Below are positions 8,584 to 18,535 of a DNA stretch of 64,000 nt, piece after piece. Positions within the stretch are counted from its first letter, which is position 1; each line of letters starts with the position of its first letter. The notes beneath the pieces are model-generated. The model did not search any database, was not told the origin of the DNA, and saw only the letters and a program-made list of their open reading frames with translations. The stretch spans positions 1-64,000 of the forward strand of contig CAVZBX010000005.1 of NCBI GenBank assembly GCA_963773655.1. The letters run 5' to 3'. Origin of the DNA: DASSQJ01 sp963773655. GTDB taxonomy: Bacteria > Actinomycetota > Actinomycetes > Actinomycetales > Dermatophilaceae. A program made the position numbers and the translations under genes.

Positions 8584-9483
8584 CGCACGACCTCCCGCGG
8601 AGGCCCGGCCATGCCGAGCGCGGGCGGGGCAGGCGGCGGTGGGAGCAGCCCGTCGTTCGCGCCGGGGCGCGGTCGGGCCGGCGTCACCCGGCCGGCGGCG
8701 ATGCCGACGACGGTCGCGAAGAGCAGCGAGGTGTGCAGCGGGAGCCCCACGGCGACGACGGCCAGGAGGCCGGCGACGGCTGCGGCCACCACGGTGGGCC
8801 GGCTGTTCGTGGACTTGGCGAGCAGGCCGGCCATCACGAGCGGCGCGGCGAGCTCGAGGCCGAGGGCCTCGGGCAGCCGGGCGCCGGCGGCGACCGCCAG
8901 GGCCTGGGCGGCGAGCCAGGCGCCGACCAGCCAGGTGGCCGCGCCCACGTAGTAGGCGACCCGCCCGGCGGAGTCGAGGTCGCCGCGCTGGAACCGGGGC
9001 CCGACGGTGAAGTGCATCTGGTCGATGACCGGCAGCGCGAGCAGCATCCGCCGGTGCAGCGGCTGGTCGCGGAACCACGGCGCGATGGCGGCGCTGTAGA
9101 GCAGGATCCGGGCGTTGATGACGAGCGCCGAGACGATGACGACGACCGCGGAGGTGCCGGCGTCGAGCATCTGCACCGCGGCGAGCTGCGCCGACCCGGC
9201 GAGGATCACCGGGGCGCTGGCCAGCCCCTGCGCCGCGGTGAGCGACGAGGCGCTGATCGCGGCGCCGACGGCGAGCGCGAACGGCACGATGCCGAGCACC
9301 ATCGGGGTCATGTCCCTGGCGCCCTCGAGGGCGAGCCGGCGCCGCGCGGTGGGGGCGGCCGGGTCGGCGGCGACCACGGCGGCGGTGGCGACGACGGCGG
9401 GCGTGGTGGCCGGGCCGGCGGCGCCGGACGGGGGCGGGGTCGAGAGCGGCGTCCGCCGTCTCGACGCAGGGCGTGGTGCTCAT
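8580..9483 (-). CDS. azlC: AzlC, branched-chain amino acid exporter large subunit
   Basis: Membrane protein with about six to eight segments. MVLGIVPFALAVGAAIS, then GSAQLAAVQML and INARILLYSAAIAPWF, are family hallmarks. ATG 9483 overlaps the stop of the preceding deacetylase gene (ATGA), but its frame (MSTTPCVETADAALDPAP) joins the AzlC body only after a shift near 9425. Without a shift, GTG 9377 would start a 265-residue protein with a shorter N-terminus. The C-terminal tail is Pro-rich. It lies in an operon with the PIG-L deacetylase and azlD. Confidence 0.85.
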
Positions 9484-10237
9484 CGCAGTGCCTCCTGGTT
9501 CAGCTCGGCGGGGGTGGGCCGCCGGAAGGTCTCCTGGTGCAGCCACTCGAGGTAGCCGGGCTCGCCGAAGGCGGCGATGACGGCCTCGATCTGGCTGGCG
9601 TGCTGGCCGAGCGCGCGTCGCTTGCGCACGAGCTCGGCGGCGGTCATCGCGCACTCGAGCGCGATCTGGTCGCGCGGGGTCGTGGCCGGGTGGCCCGGAC
9701 CCCAGTCGTCGAAGAGGCCGAGGCGGGCGTGGAGGGCGGCGTGGCGGGCGGCGAAGTCGTCGGTCATGGTGGCGTAGAGCAGCGCGTCGCCGCGCCCGGT
9801 GGCCTGCGCGGCCCGGGTGGTCCACGCGCGAGACCGCCTGGTGGTCGGGGTGCCACGTCATCCCGTCGGGGCCGAAGGTCACGATGACCGTCGGGGTCGA
9901 CCTCGTCGATGACGGCGGCGACGGCCGCGGCCTGGGCCTCGGCGTCCTCCTCGGCCAGCCGGCCGTCGCGCAGGCCGAGGAGGCGCACGTCGGTGACGCC
10001 CAGCACCGCGAGGCCGGCGCGCAGCTCGGCCTCGCGGAGGGCGCCGAAGGAGGACGAGCCGTGGCGCGCCGGGTCGGGCGTGCCGCACTCGCCGCGGGTC
10101 GCGGTGACGACGGTGACGCAGCCACCGGCGTCGACGACGCGGCCCATCAGGGCGGCCGAGAGGTAGGCGTCGTCGTCGGGGTGGGCCCAGACGCCGAGCA
10201 GCCGCCGGGGCGGGGTGGCGAACGTGGTGCGGTCCAT
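9480..10237 (-). CDS. PIG-L family zinc deacetylase (frame-disrupted)
   Basis: About 252 residues, LmbE/PIG-L superfamily, the group that includes the mycothiol enzymes MshB and Mca. GVWAHPDDDAYLSAALMGR carries the zinc-binding HPDD motif, followed by VTATRGECGTPD, and TWHPDHQAV supplies the third ligand. The C-terminal third (MTDDFAARHAALHARLGLFD to the stop at 9480) reads in a different frame but continues the domain, with ALGQHASQIEAV and WLHQETFRR as in relatives. Shifts fall near 9890 and 9825. ATG 10237 has GAGGA upstream. The substrate is not identifiable. Confidence 0.8.
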
Positions 10238-10301
10238 GGTGGTGTCCTCGTCGTGGGGTGGTGACGGGAAGGACGCTATGGACGGGCGGGCGCGCGGTCG
10301 T

Positions 10302-10359
10302 GGAGAGCACGGGGAGAACTCGTGGAGATCGAGGACCACCTGTTCTCCACGTCCTCTCC
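10302..10359. promoter_or_regulatory. 58-bp near-perfect dyad between divergent genes
   Basis: Three nested pairs share one centre (10330.5): GGAGAG 10302-10307 with CTCTCC 10354-10359; GGAGAAC 10313-10319 with GTTCTCC 10342-10348; and GTGG 10322-10325 with CCAC 10336-10339. It sits between the PIG-L operon (start 10237, minus) and the FAD oxidoreductase (start 10395, plus). The symmetry suits a dimeric regulator covering both promoters. No regulator gene is adjacent. Confidence 0.6.
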
Positions 10360-10394
10360 ATGACCGGACCGGCCCGCCGCGGTGCACTCGGACC

Positions 10395-11579
10395 ATGCGA
10401 GAGACCACTCCCCCGGCGCACGACTCCTACGACGTCGTCGTCGTCGGCGCCCGGGTGGCCGGCGCCGCGACCGCGATGCTGCTGGCCCGTCACGGCCTGC
10501 ACGTGCTCTGCGTCGACCACGCGGCACCCGGCTCCGACACCCTGTCGACCCACTCCTTCACCCGCGGCGGCGTGATGCAGCTGAGCCGGTGGGGCCTGCT
10601 CGGCCGGCTCCGCGCGGCGGGCACCCCGCGCACCACCACGGTCGAGTTCCACTACGGCGGCGACCCCGTCGCGCTCGACGTCTCCGGTCCCGGTGACGTC
10701 GACGGGTTCTACTCGCCGCGGCGCACCGTGCTCGACCCGCTGCTCGTCGAGGGGGCCCGGGAGGCCGGCGCCGAGGTGTGCCACCGGGTGCCCGTCCCCG
10801 GGCTGCTCACCGACGGCGGCCGGGTCACCGGGGTGCGGGTCGGGCGCCGGGGCCAGGAGCGTCCGGTGCGGGCCCGGTGGGTCGTCGGCGCCGACGGCAT
10901 CCGGTCAGGCGTCGCCGACGCCGTGGCCGCGCCCACGCTGCACCTGGAGCCGGCGACGTCGGCGGTCGTCTACGCCTTCTGGAGCGGGCTGCCCGACGAC
11001 ACCATCCACAACGTCTTCGACGTGCGCGGTCGCGGGGTCGGCATCGTGCCCACCGACGCCGGGCAGGCCAACGTCTGGGTCGCGCTCCCCCCGGCCGAGC
11101 ACCGGCGGCTGGTGCAGGGTGACGTCCGCGGCGGCTACCACCGGCTGCTCGCCGACCACCCGACCGCATCGACCCTGCTCCGCGATGCGGGCGCCACCTG
11201 CGACGGCGGGTACCGCTCCTTCCCCGGCGCCCCCGGCCACCTCCGGCAGGCCCACGGCCCCGGCTGGGCGCTGGTCGGCGACTCGGGCTACTTCAAGGAC
11301 CCGCTGAGCGCGCACGGGATGACCGACGCGCTCATCGGTGCCGAGCTGCTGGCCGACGCGCTGGCCGAGGTGCTCGAGGGCGGTGCCGACCCCGACGTGG
11401 CGCTCGGCGGCTACCAGCGCGAGCGCGACGCCCTGGCCGCGCTGCTCATGCCCCCGGTCGCCCGGCTCGCCGCCCTCGACCTCGACGGCGCGGGCGCGTT
11501 CCGGGCCTTCCGCGACCTGAACCTGGCGCTGCGCCGCGAGGTCGAGCTGCTCGAGCAGCGCGCGCTCGTCGCCACCTGA
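10395..11579 (+). CDS. FAD-dependent oxidoreductase, geranylgeranyl reductase-like
   Basis: 394 residues, intact. The N-terminal FAD Rossmann fold shows DVVVVGARVAGAATAMLL, and VVGADGIRS marks the middle DG motif of PHBH-type flavoproteins. GWALVGDSGYFKDPLSAHG near residue 300 is the flavin-binding GD motif. The family includes geranylgeranyl reductases and FAD monooxygenases; the substrate cannot be read from sequence. ATG 10395 lies 36 bases past a large dyad that probably controls it together with the divergent PIG-L operon. Confidence 0.85.
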   Translation: MRETTPPAHDSYDVVVVGARVAGAATAMLLARHGLHVLCVDHAAPGSDTLSTHSFTRGGVMQLSRWGLLGRLRAAGTPRTTTVEFHYGGDPVALDVSGPGDVDGFYSPRRTVLDPLLVEGAREAGAEVCHRVPVPGLLTDGGRVTGVRVGRRGQERPVRARWVVGADGIRSGVADAVAAPTLHLEPATSAVVYAFWSGLPDDTIHNVFDVRGRGVGIVPTDAGQANVWVALPPAEHRRLVQGDVRGGYHRLLADHPTASTLLRDAGATCDGGYRSFPGAPGHLRQAHGPGWALVGDSGYFKDPLSAHGMTDALIGAELLADALAEVLEGGADPDVALGGYQRERDALAALLMPPVARLAALDLDGAGAFRAFRDLNLALRREVELLEQRALVAT

Positions 11580-11603
11580 GCGAGGGCGACGGCGGCGGCG
11601 CGG

Positions 11604-14124
11604 TCATCCGGACGCGGCGACGACCGCGAGCGCCTTCCGGGCCTCCTCGGCCACCTCGACCCGGCTCCGCACCGGCCGCGACCCCGCATCCGGCACCCGG
11701 GCCACCAGCCGGCGCCGCAGCTGCTCGGCCTCCTCGGCCGCCGGGCCCACGACCGCCGACGAGCTGAACGGGTCGGCCGCCGCGCCGTCGAGGATGTCGA
11801 GCGCGGTGCCGGGGTGCTCCTCCTCGATGAGCACGGCGACGTTGCGCAGCGTCGTCCACTGCTGGGTCCAGCTGCCGGTGCGCAGCCAGTGGCGCACCAG
11901 CTCCTCGTAGCGGGCCGCCGCCGAGCGCCGGTCGCCCCGTTCGGCGTGGATGGAGGCGAGCGTCACCATCGCGACGCCCCGGATGAACGAGGCGTCGACG
12001 GACTCGGCGGCGGCGATCGCCCGCTCGAGGGGCGCCGGGTCCGGTGACCCGGCGGCGTGCCCGACCTCGCCCTCGGCGTAGCTGAGCCACGCCTCGCCGC
12101 TCACCGAGGGCGGCGCCAGCCGGCGCGCCTCGACCACCCGCCGGCGGGCCTCGTCGAGGCGCCCGGCGTAGGTGGTGGCGAGCACGGCGGACCCGAGGGC
12201 GAAGAAGTGCGGGCGGATCGCAGCGGAGCGGTCCCACGCCGCCACGGCCTGGTCGAGCTCGCCGGTGAACATCCGCGCGGACGCCTGCTCGTCGAGGGCG
12301 TGCTCCTCGACCCAGTCCTCGCCCGGGTCGGCGAGCGCCTCGGCCGCGTCGGCGATGGCCTGCGCGATCTCGCCCCGGCGCCAGCACGACTGGGCGTGGA
12401 CGGCCAACGCCGCGGGGCGCCGGGCGTCGGCCTCCGGCAGCCGGTCGAGCAGGTCGTCGGCCCAGGCCCAGTACTCGTTCGAGTCCCGCATCCGGGCCCA
12501 GTCGGCGAGGTGCCGCAGCAGCTCGAGCACCTCGCCGAGGCGGCCGTGGTCGACGAGGTGGCGCCGGGCGGCCCGGATGTTCGCGAACTCCTCGCGGGCC
12601 ATCGCCGCCCACCGCGCCTCCTCCGGCGTCTCCAGCCCGCGGGCGACGCGGCCGGAGATCTCCAGCGCTGCCGCCACGAGCAGCTCGTCGGCCTCGGCCC
12701 GTTCGCCCCGCCGCTCCAGCTCCTCCTGGCCGAAGGTCCGCAGCGTCTCGAGCTGGGCGTAGCGGGTGCCGGAGCCGGCCCGCTCCCGGGTGACGAGCGA
12801 GGCGTCGACGAGCAGGCCGACCGCCTCGAACCCGCTGGCGCCGAGGGCGAGCCGGTCGGCGATCTCCCGGATGCAGTCGATCGTCACCCCGCCGGGGAAG
12901 ACCGAGAGGAACCGCAGCAGGCGCTGCGCGGGCTCGTCGAGCAGCTCGTAGGACCAGGCCACCGTGGCGCGCAGGGTGCGGTGGCGCTCGTTCCGCGCGG
13001 TCGAGCGGTCGCCGAGCACGTCGAGGCGCTGGTCGAGCAGCCCGACGAGGTCGGACAGCCCAAACGCGGCCACCCGACCGGCGGCGAGCTCGAGCGCCAG
13101 CGGCACGCCGTCGAGGGCGCGGCACACCTCCGCGACGTACGCCGCGTCCCCCGGCTGCTGGAGCAGGTCGTCGTCGACGAGGGCGGCGCGGTCGAGGAAG
13201 ATCGCGGCAGCCGGGTTCTCGCGCAACGACGCCGGCGTCACCACCTCGCCGGCGGCCACGACCGGGAGCGGGCCGATCCGGAAGACCCGCTCGCCCTCCA
13301 CGCCGAGCGGCATCCGGCTCGTCGCGACCACCCGGGCGCGGGGTGCGGCGGCGAGCACGTCGGCGGCAGCAGCCGCGGCGGCGTCGAGCACGTGCTCGCA
13401 GTTGTCGAGCACCAGCAGGTGCGGGATGGCCGCGAGGTACTCACCGACGGCGGCACCGGGGTCCACCCGCTGGCCGATCTCGATGCCGAGGGTGAGCGCG
13501 ATGGAGTCGACGACGGCCCCGGGGTCGCGGGTTGCCGCGAAGTCGACGAAGGTCACCGGCAGCCCGAGCGCGGTCACGCTGGCGTCCGGGTCGGTGAGCG
13601 CCTCGACGACCAGCCGGGTCTTGCCGATCCCGCCCGCCCCGACCGCGGTGACCAGGCGGTGCTCGGCGAGCAGCCCGCCGAGCCGCCGCAGCTCCTCGCG
13701 CCGCCCGCGGAACGCGCTGTGGAACACCGGGAGGGCCCGTAGAGCCGCGGTGGACCGGTCGGTCGCGGCGCGGTCGGAGGTGACCGGTCGGGATGGGCGC
13801 GCCCATCCCGCCGCCGACCTCCACCACGGGTGCGACGAACTGGTAGCCGACCCCGTGGACGGTGCGGACGTGGTGCTGCTCCCTGCCCGTGTCCCCGAGG
13901 GCCGCCCGCACCGACTTGATCCGCGAGGTCAGCGCGGACTCGGAGACGAACTCGTCGCCCCAGATCTCGTCGAGGAGCTCGGCCTTGGGCACCACCCGGT
14001 CGCGGTGGGTCACGAGGTGGACGAGCACGTCGAAGACCTGCGGCTCGAGGTGCACGACACCCGAGGGGCCGCGCAGGGTGCGCGTCGCCTCGTCGAGGTC
14101 GTGCTCCGGCAGCCGGAACCGCAT
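11604..14124 (-). CDS. Winged-helix / NB-ARC ATPase / TPR transcriptional regulator
   Basis: About 840 residues. The N-terminal OmpR-type winged helix (residues 1-100) contains LEPQVFDVLVHLVTHRDRVV and TVHGVGYQFVAP. An AAA/NB-ARC ATPase follows, with Walker A GAGGIGKTRLVVEAL, Walker B HLLVLDNCEHVLDA and the VPLALELAAGRVAAF motif. The C-terminal half is helical TPR-like repeats. One shift near 13735 separates the DNA-binding domain from the ATPase, whose frame is otherwise clean. ATG 14124 is the best start. It is a SARP/AfsR-like architecture; the regulated genes are unknown. It is convergent with the FAD oxidoreductase and divergent from a GNAT gene. Confidence 0.8.
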
Positions 14125-14229
14125 CCGGCCATTCAACCGGAGCCGTGCCGCTCCGACCATGGCCCTTTCGGTGACGGCGATGGGTCCCCGGGCCTTCCGC
14201 AGCGCGCGTCCCACGAGCACGATGGAGCG

Positions 14230-15050
14230 ATGAGCGAGTCGGTCGTGCCCGACGAGGGCGAGCACCTGGCGACGGGCTGGGAGGCCGACCTGTCCCCGGA
14301 GGACACCCTGGTGCGTCGGGCGGTGCTGGCGCACGCGTCGTGGGCGGCCGCGGTGCCGGAGGCGCTGGGACGGGCGGCTCGGCGCACCGACCGGTGGTCC
14401 GGAGGGCACGTCGGTGACCGCGGGGCGCTCACCAACCCGGTCGTGGTGACCCGTCCGCTCGCCGACGAGGAGTGGGCCGAGGTGCTGGACGAGGTGGCGG
14501 AGGCACTTCCGGCGGCGGTCCCGTTCTTCCTCATCAGCCCGTTCCCGACCCCCGACCTGTCCGGCCACGGGGTGGTGAGGATCGGTCACCCGCCGCTCAT
14601 GGTGCGCTTCGCGGGAGGGACCAGCACCGCCCCTGCACGAGGGCGTCTCGCTGCACGAGGTGAAGGACGCGAAGGACGCTCGCGGTCGCCGAACGCGTGC
14701 TGGTGGAGGGCTACCCCATGCCCGAGCTGGAGCCGCTCGCACCCGGCGACCTGCTGGGCCCGCCCATCCTCGACGGCCCGACGCGGGTGTGGACGGCGTC
14801 GGTCGACGGCGAGCCGGCCGCGGTCGCGGCGGCGCACGTCGCGGGCGGCGCGGTGCTGGTGGAGTACGTCGCCGCACTGCCGACGGCCCGCGGGCGTGGC
14901 GCCGCGGCCGCCGCCACCTGGGCGGCGACCCTCTGCGAGCCCGACCTGCCGGCGGTGCTGGTGGCGAGCGACGACGGCCGGCCGCTGTACGAGCGGATGG
15001 GGTACGTCGCCATCGAGCGCTGGACGGTGTGGGTCGGGCCCGGCGGCTGA
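14230..15050 (+). CDS. GNAT-family N-acetyltransferase
   Basis: About 273 residues. The C-terminal half is a GNAT fold: ASVDGEPAAVAAAHV, EYVAALPTARGRGAAAAATW for the acetyl-CoA loop, and PLYERMGYVAIERWTVWV at the end. The N-terminal half (MSESVVPDEGEHLATGWEAD) is helical and of unknown role. The frame changes twice between 14635 and 14700, in a stretch reading roughly LHEVKDA. ATG 14230 is at the divergent promoter with the winged-helix ATPase regulator. The substrate is unknown. Confidence 0.75.
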
Positions 15051-15097
15051 CCGGCGCGGGCTCCGGGGACGGTCCGACCACGGCATCCGGGGGTCGC

Positions 15098-18040
15098 TCA
15101 CGACCGCTGCTTCGTGCGCGCGGCCCAGGTGGCGAGCTCGACCCGGTTGGCGGTGCCGGTCTTGCGCAGGATGTTCGAGATGTGCGAGCTCACCGTCTTC
15201 CGGCTCAGGTGGAGGGCGTCGGCGGTCTCGGCGTAGGTGCGGCCGGCGACGACGTGGGCGAGCACCTCGCGCTCGCGCGGGCTGAGGAGGCCGTCGAAGG
15301 GGGTCGCCGGCTCCATGCGCACCGGGGCGAGCCGCAGCCGTGCGGCGCGGGCCAACGCCTCGTCGGCGGCCCGGACCGGTTCGGCGCCGAGGCGCACCGC
15401 GAGCGCGTGGCCACGCCGGAGCGCGGCTGCGGCCTCCCGCCGCTCGGACGCACCCCCGTGACCGAGCAGCGCCTCGGCCGCCCGCCAGCAGGCGTACGCC
15501 TCCTCCCACGGGAGGGCCGCCGCGTGCAGCGCCTCCACGGCGGCCACCCACGCCCGGCCGGCGTCGGCGCCGGCGACGGCGCGGGCGGACTCGGCGTCGT
15601 AGAGCGCGTCCAGGGCGGAGAGAACCCGCTGGTAGGCCTCGTCGACCGGCCCGACGTCGCGCACGACCCGTGGCACCGAGGCGCGCAGGTCGGCCAGCCG
15701 GGAGAGGTGGGCGGACGGGTCGACCCCGACGTCCCGGTCCGCACCCGCGAGGTCGGCCAGGGCGCGGGCGGCGAGCGGCGCCAGCCACTCGCAGCGTGAC
15801 GGCGGCGTCCCGGGGCGGGCCAGCCCCTCGCACGCGGCGTCCAGCGCCGTGGCCGCACCACCTGCCCGGCCGAGGTGGACCGTGGCCGCGACGACCTCGG
15901 ACGGGAACGCCGAGTGCGCCCACTCCCCCGCCAGCACCTCTCGGGCGCGGACCAGGTGCGCCTCGGCCTCCTCCTGCCTCCCCAGCCGGGCGGCGAGCAG
16001 CGCCGCGGCCAGCCGGGCGAGCCCGTTGCCCCTCGGGCTCGCGCCCGCACCGAGCCCGACCCGGAGCCGGGCCTCGCCGGCCGCGGCGTCGCCCACGTCC
16101 AGCCAGCCCAGCGCCTCGGCGCCCGCGAGCCGGGCGAGGAACGGCTGCGGCACGCCGAGCCGTTCCATGAGGCGGCGCCCCCGGGTCAGCGTCGCGACCC
16201 GGGCGCTCGCCGGGTACGGGGTGGCGTTGGCCCCCCACGTCGTCGCGAGGAAGAGGCTCTCCCCGTCCCGGGCCCGGGTCGCCGCCTCCGTCGCGCGACC
16301 CGCGTGCTGGACCGCCGCAGCGGCGTCGCCGGCGAACACGGCGAGCATGGCCGCCTCCACCTCGACGAGCGCCTGGGCCCGGTCGGTCTCGTCGCCCTCG
16401 GAGCCCGGCCCACCGTCCGCTCCACCCCCGCCCCCGCCCCCGGCGCCACGGGCGGCGGCGAGGGCCTCGTCGACCGCGGCGCGGGCGCGGTCGACGTCAC
16501 CGTCCCACAGCAGGGTCCGCGCCTGCTCGCACAGCACCACGGCCCGCTGCCAGGAGACGGGGCGGGACTCGCTCAGCTCCAGGGCCCGGGCCAGCCCGCC
16601 GGGCGGGAGGTCCACGTTGAGCCGGAAGCTGAGCCGCTGCGCCCAGGCGTCGAGCGCGGCGGTGCGCAGGGGCTCCGCCCGGGCGTCCACCAGGCGCCTG
16701 AGCCCTTCCACGGCCTCGAGCTGGGCCTCCCAGTCCGCCACCTCGCGGGCGAGCACGCGCACGTCCTCGAGCAGGTCGACGAGACGCTCGTCCGCCTCGG
16801 GCGCCGACGCGTGGAGCGCGACGGCGCGCCGCAGCATCCTCAGTCGACCCGGCCGGTCCCCCGTCGCGGCCCGGCGGCCCGCCGCCACGACAGCCCACCG
16901 GTAGGCCTCGTCGGCGCGTCCTGACGCGAGGAGGTGGTCCGAGACGGTCTCGGCCGCCTCGGCGTCCGGCTCGTCCCCCGCGTTCTCCGCATACGCCTCG
17001 GCGAAGCGCGCGTTGAGGTCGCGCCGCTCGTGTGGGAGGAGGTCCTGCTCGACCACCTCGGCCTGCAGCGGGTGGTGGAACCACGCCCTCCCGTCCGGAC
17101 CCACCTCGAGCACACCTGCCCCCACGGCCTCCTCGAGGGCCGCCGTCGCGTCGGCGACGCCCGCCACCGCGGACACGCGGGTGAGGTGGTCCTCGGACGC
17201 CGGGTGCCCGCCCACGGCGAGGGCCACGAGCAGCCGCCGCGAGTCCTCCGACAGGGGCGCGAACGGACGCGTCGCGGCGTCCCGGAGCTCGCCGGGCAGG
17301 TGCCGGGGCAGGGACCACGCCGACGGGTCCACACCGCCGACGAGCAGCTGCGCGAAGTAGGCGTTGCCGCCGCTGCGGCGGGCGACGTCGTCGACGAGCG
17401 AGGAGTGCGCCGGGCCGCCGAGGGCGAGGGCGACGAGCTCCTCCACGCCGTCGCGCGACAGCGGGCCGAGGGGGCACCGCTCGACACCCGGCAGGCGCCG
17501 CACGTCCGCCAGCCAGCCGCGCACGGGCTGCGCCGGGCCGGCACCGGCCGAGCGGACGGCGAGGAGCACCGCCAACGGCCGCCGGGGCGGCCCGGCCAGG
17601 ACGTAGGTCAGGACGTCGAGGGTCTGCGGGTCCGCCCACTGGAGGTCGTCGACGACGAGCACGACGGGGCGCGTCCGCGTGAGCCGGCTCAGCCAGTCGT
17701 CGAGCGTCACGGGGAGTGGGGCCGCCGTGGCGTCCGGCCGGGCGGAACCCTCGCCGACTCCCCCGAGACCGGGTGGGTGGTCGTGCTCCGGAAGGGCTCG
17801 GACCGCGTTGCGCAGCCCGATGAGCGGCACGGTCACGGACGCCAGCGGGAGGCAGGCGCCCTCGAGCACGAGAGCCCGGTCGCGCGCCTCCTCGCAGCCC
17901 GCCCGGAGCAGCGTCGTCTTGCCGGCTCCGGCATCCCCCTCCACCACCAGGGCGCCGAAGCGGCCGTCGAGCGCCCCCCGGACGAGGGCGGTCACCATCC
18001 CCAGCTCGCCCGCGCGCCCGACCACCGTCGGCGGGGTCAT
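15098..18040 (-). CDS. LAL/LuxR-type ATPase regulator 1
   Basis: 980 residues, intact, the best-preserved of three tandem paralogues. The N-terminal AAA domain has Walker A EGDAGAGKTTLLRAG (about residue 36) and Walker B PVVLVVDDLQWAD. A long helical sensor region contains the conserved WFHHPLQAEVVEQ, and a Gly run near residue 545. The C-terminal LuxR HTH is LSPREREVLAHVVAGRTYAE with SRKTVSSHISNILRKTGTAN. ATG 18040 follows GGGAGGA. LAL proteins bind ATP and an effector and activate target promoters. The shared upstream element suggests autoregulation or a common target. Confidence 0.9.
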   Translation of the reverse strand: MTPPTVVGRAGELGMVTALVRGALDGRFGALVVEGDAGAGKTTLLRAGCEEARDRALVLEGACLPLASVTVPLIGLRNAVRALPEHDHPPGLGGVGEGSARPDATAAPLPVTLDDWLSRLTRTRPVVLVVDDLQWADPQTLDVLTYVLAGPPRRPLAVLLAVRSAGAGPAQPVRGWLADVRRLPGVERCPLGPLSRDGVEELVALALGGPAHSSLVDDVARRSGGNAYFAQLLVGGVDPSAWSLPRHLPGELRDAATRPFAPLSEDSRRLLVALAVGGHPASEDHLTRVSAVAGVADATAALEEAVGAGVLEVGPDGRAWFHHPLQAEVVEQDLLPHERRDLNARFAEAYAENAGDEPDAEAAETVSDHLLASGRADEAYRWAVVAAGRRAATGDRPGRLRMLRRAVALHASAPEADERLVDLLEDVRVLAREVADWEAQLEAVEGLRRLVDARAEPLRTAALDAWAQRLSFRLNVDLPPGGLARALELSESRPVSWQRAVVLCEQARTLLWDGDVDRARAAVDEALAAARGAGGGGGGGADGGPGSEGDETDRAQALVEVEAAMLAVFAGDAAAAVQHAGRATEAATRARDGESLFLATTWGANATPYPASARVATLTRGRRLMERLGVPQPFLARLAGAEALGWLDVGDAAAGEARLRVGLGAGASPRGNGLARLAAALLAARLGRQEEAEAHLVRAREVLAGEWAHSAFPSEVVAATVHLGRAGGAATALDAACEGLARPGTPPSRCEWLAPLAARALADLAGADRDVGVDPSAHLSRLADLRASVPRVVRDVGPVDEAYQRVLSALDALYDAESARAVAGADAGRAWVAAVEALHAAALPWEEAYACWRAAEALLGHGGASERREAAAALRRGHALAVRLGAEPVRAADEALARAARLRLAPVRMEPATPFDGLLSPREREVLAHVVAGRTYAETADALHLSRKTVSSHISNILRKTGTANRVELATWAARTKQRS

Positions 18041-18112
18041 GGGGCCATCCTCCCGGCGCCGACAGCTCCCGGCCACCGGAAATCGTGCGGTGCGGCACCG
18101 GCTGCAACGAGA

Positions 18113-18163
18113 TCTGAGGATCCGTGCCCGATGTGCGGCCGCCGCGAAGCCCCGATCGTGGAG
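18113..18163. promoter_or_regulatory. Shared LAL upstream element, copy 1
   Basis: TCTGAGGA (18113), then CCCGATGTG (18127) 14 bases on, then CGTGGAG (18157) 30 bases further. The same order and spacing recur before the other two LAL genes. It lies between LAL regulator 1 (minus) and a small exported protein (plus, start 18194). Confidence 0.6.
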
Positions 18164-18193
18164 GTGTAGCGGAGAGCGGTGAGGAGGACCGAG

Positions 18194-18424
18194 ATGTCCG
18201 GGACGAACGTGCAGCGGGTCGTCGTCGTCGCGACCGGAGTCATGGCGGCTGCCTCGGTCGCCGCAGCCGTGGTCGAGGCGCGGTGCGACCCCGGCCCGGC
18301 GCTACTCGCCTCGCCCAGCGGGCATCCGGCCGGGGGCCGGCACCTCGTCGCGTCGCTGGACGACCGTCACGACCACGGGCTCACCCGGGCGACGGCGGCG
18401 TCGCCGTCCGGAGGCGGGGGGTGA
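18194..18424 (+). CDS. Small membrane or secreted protein, 76 aa
   Basis: ATG 18194 has GAGGAGG seven bases upstream. One hydrophobic segment (VVVVATGVMAAASVAAAVV, residues 9-27) is followed by a short polar tail with one Cys and a Gly-rich end, which fits a signal anchor. There is no recognised domain. Its promoter holds the element found before all three LAL regulators, so it is a candidate target of LAL 1. The equivalent gene beside LAL 3 has the same length but no obvious sequence identity. Confidence 0.6.
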   Translation: MSGTNVQRVVVVATGVMAAASVAAAVVEARCDPGPALLASPSGHPAGGRHLVASLDDRHDHGLTRATAASPSGGGG

Positions 18425-18430
18425 GCCCGT

Positions 18431-18467
18431 GGGCCGGCTCCGCCCCAGCAGGGGGCGGGGCCGGCCC
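18431..18467. terminator. Bidirectional hairpin between convergent genes
   Basis: GGCCGGCTCCGCCCC pairs with GGGGCGGGGCCGGCC at 18452-18466 across a five-base loop, with one G-T wobble. It lies just after the small exported protein's stop and before the end of LAL regulator 2, so it can serve both strands. Confidence 0.6.
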
Positions 18468-18535
18468 CTCCGGTCGTGCACTGCCGTGGCGGCCCCGGCC
18501 CAGGCGCAGGCCGGCCGGGGTCGCCACCACCAGCG

